Assembly: GCA_947369305.1 (NCBI GenBank)
Contig: CANBLA010000041.1
Location: forward strand, 1-7,922
Origin: an uncultured Clostridia bacterium
GTDB lineage: Bacteria > Bacillota_A > Clostridia > TANB77 > CAG-508
Length of the DNA stretch: 7,922 bases
Reading direction: 5' to 3'
Part shown: one piece after another, positions 7,379-7,922 of the stretch
How positions within the stretch are numbered: position 1 is the stretch's first letter
Layout: each line of letters begins with the position of its first letter
Program-made: the position numbers and the translations under genes
The notes under the pieces: model-generated
Told to the model about the DNA's origin: nothing
Databases searched by the model: none
The model's input: only the letters and a program-made list of their open reading frames with translations

Positions 7379-7922
7379 TTAATCCACAATCAACTCATCT
7401 CTTCCTCCACCTGTTCCAATAAATTTTACTGGCACGCCAACCAATTCTTCAATTCTCGCTAAATAGTTTTGCGCATTTTTAGGCAACTCAGCACGAGTCT
7501 TGATTTTCGAGATATCTCCAAAATTTCCCTCAAACTCTTCATAAACTGGCTTACACTTTGCCACATAATCTGGATTGGTCGAAAATTTCATATCTTGCAC
7601 TCCATCATGCTCGTAAGCTACGCACAATTTAATTTTATCCAACTTTCCAATCGTATCCACATGATTGATGGCAAGACCTGTTATGCCATTTACCATAACC
7701 GCATATTTTAAAGCCACCAAATCAAGCCAGCCACAACGACGTGGTCTTTTGGTCGTCGTTCCGTATTCGTGCCCTAATTCTCGGATTTGGTCACCAATTT
7801 CATTATCTTCTTCCGTCAAATATGGTCCACTTCCTACGCGCGAAGAATAGCCTTTTAAAACACCATAGACTTCATTCATATATTTTGCGCCAATGCCACT
7901 TCCTGTTGAAATTCCACCAATT
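7379..7922 (-). CDS. purA: Adenylosuccinate synthetase, C-terminal part (runs off the right edge)
   Basis: PurA joins IMP and aspartate using GTP to give adenylosuccinate, the first committed step to AMP. Only the last 180 or so residues (of about 420-430) are present; the reading frame stays open through 7922. Visible family features are [11 protein letters not shown] at the edge, a [16 protein letters not shown] segment, [25 protein letters not shown] with the IMP-contacting arginine-rich loop, [12 protein letters not shown], and [10 protein letters not shown] near the stop (family form GxGpxR). The stop is TAA at 7379-7381. The start and the N-terminal GTP-binding loop lie outside the window. 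It converges with purH, sharing the 28-bp hairpin terminator. Confidence 0.96.
   Translation of the reverse strand, partial: IGGISTGSGIGAKYMNEVYGVLKGYSSRVGSGPYLTEEDNEIGDQIRELGHEYGTTTKRPRRCGWLDLVALKYAVMVNGITGLAINHVDTIGKLDKIKLCVAYEHDGVQDMKFSTNPDYVAKCKPVYEEFEGNFGDISKIKTRAELPKNAQNYLARIEELVGVPVKFIGTGGGRDELIVD

Overview
The window is AT-rich chromosomal DNA of a low-GC Gram-positive bacterium. The strong Shine-Dalgarno sequences, TTGACA/TATAAT-type promoters with 16-18 bp spacers, an RqcH homologue, a VanW-domain membrane protein and a clostridial-type large serine recombinase point to Bacillota, most likely class Clostridia, possibly an uncultured gut lineage. TGA is used as a stop, so the standard bacterial code applies. 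The lineage is an inference from gene content, not from a marker gene.

Layout. Positions 1-2340 hold a probable mobile-element remnant on the minus strand: a small CxxCxC protein (2029-2298) followed by a large serine recombinase (204-2004). A frameshift separates the recombinase's catalytic-serine segment from the rest of the protein. A tRNA-Leu(CAA) with encoded CCA (2459-2541, minus) follows, with its own promoter and terminator. Divergent from it is rqcH (2683-4345, plus), the ribosome-quality-control alanine-tailing factor, which is also broken, by one extra A in a seven-A run.

The most interesting stretch is 4370-4626, between rqcH and the vanW-like gene, where a conventional annotation would probably show nothing or a spurious ORF. 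It contains a plus-strand promoter, a 5' inverted repeat, a nearly perfect 14-base anti-16S Shine-Dalgarno sequence, a 20-residue hydrophobic peptide and a bidirectional terminator. A fully consensus TTGACA-17-TATAAT promoter lies on the opposite strand and would make an RNA of about 70 nt converging on that terminator. Direct repeats of 10 bp, one over the peptide's start codon and one in the antisense RNA, allow pairing in trans. This is the architecture of the Fst/par type I toxin-antitoxin family, but the peptide lacks the family's Pro-x-x-x-Gly motif and charged tail. It is a candidate new or highly diverged type I system.

To the right, a VanW-domain membrane protein (4730-5569, minus) and purH (5727-7274, plus) diverge from facing promoters. 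purH and purA (7379 to beyond 7922, minus, partial) converge on a 28-bp perfect hairpin. PurH makes IMP, and PurA commits IMP to AMP synthesis, so the right end is a small purine cluster read from two promoters.
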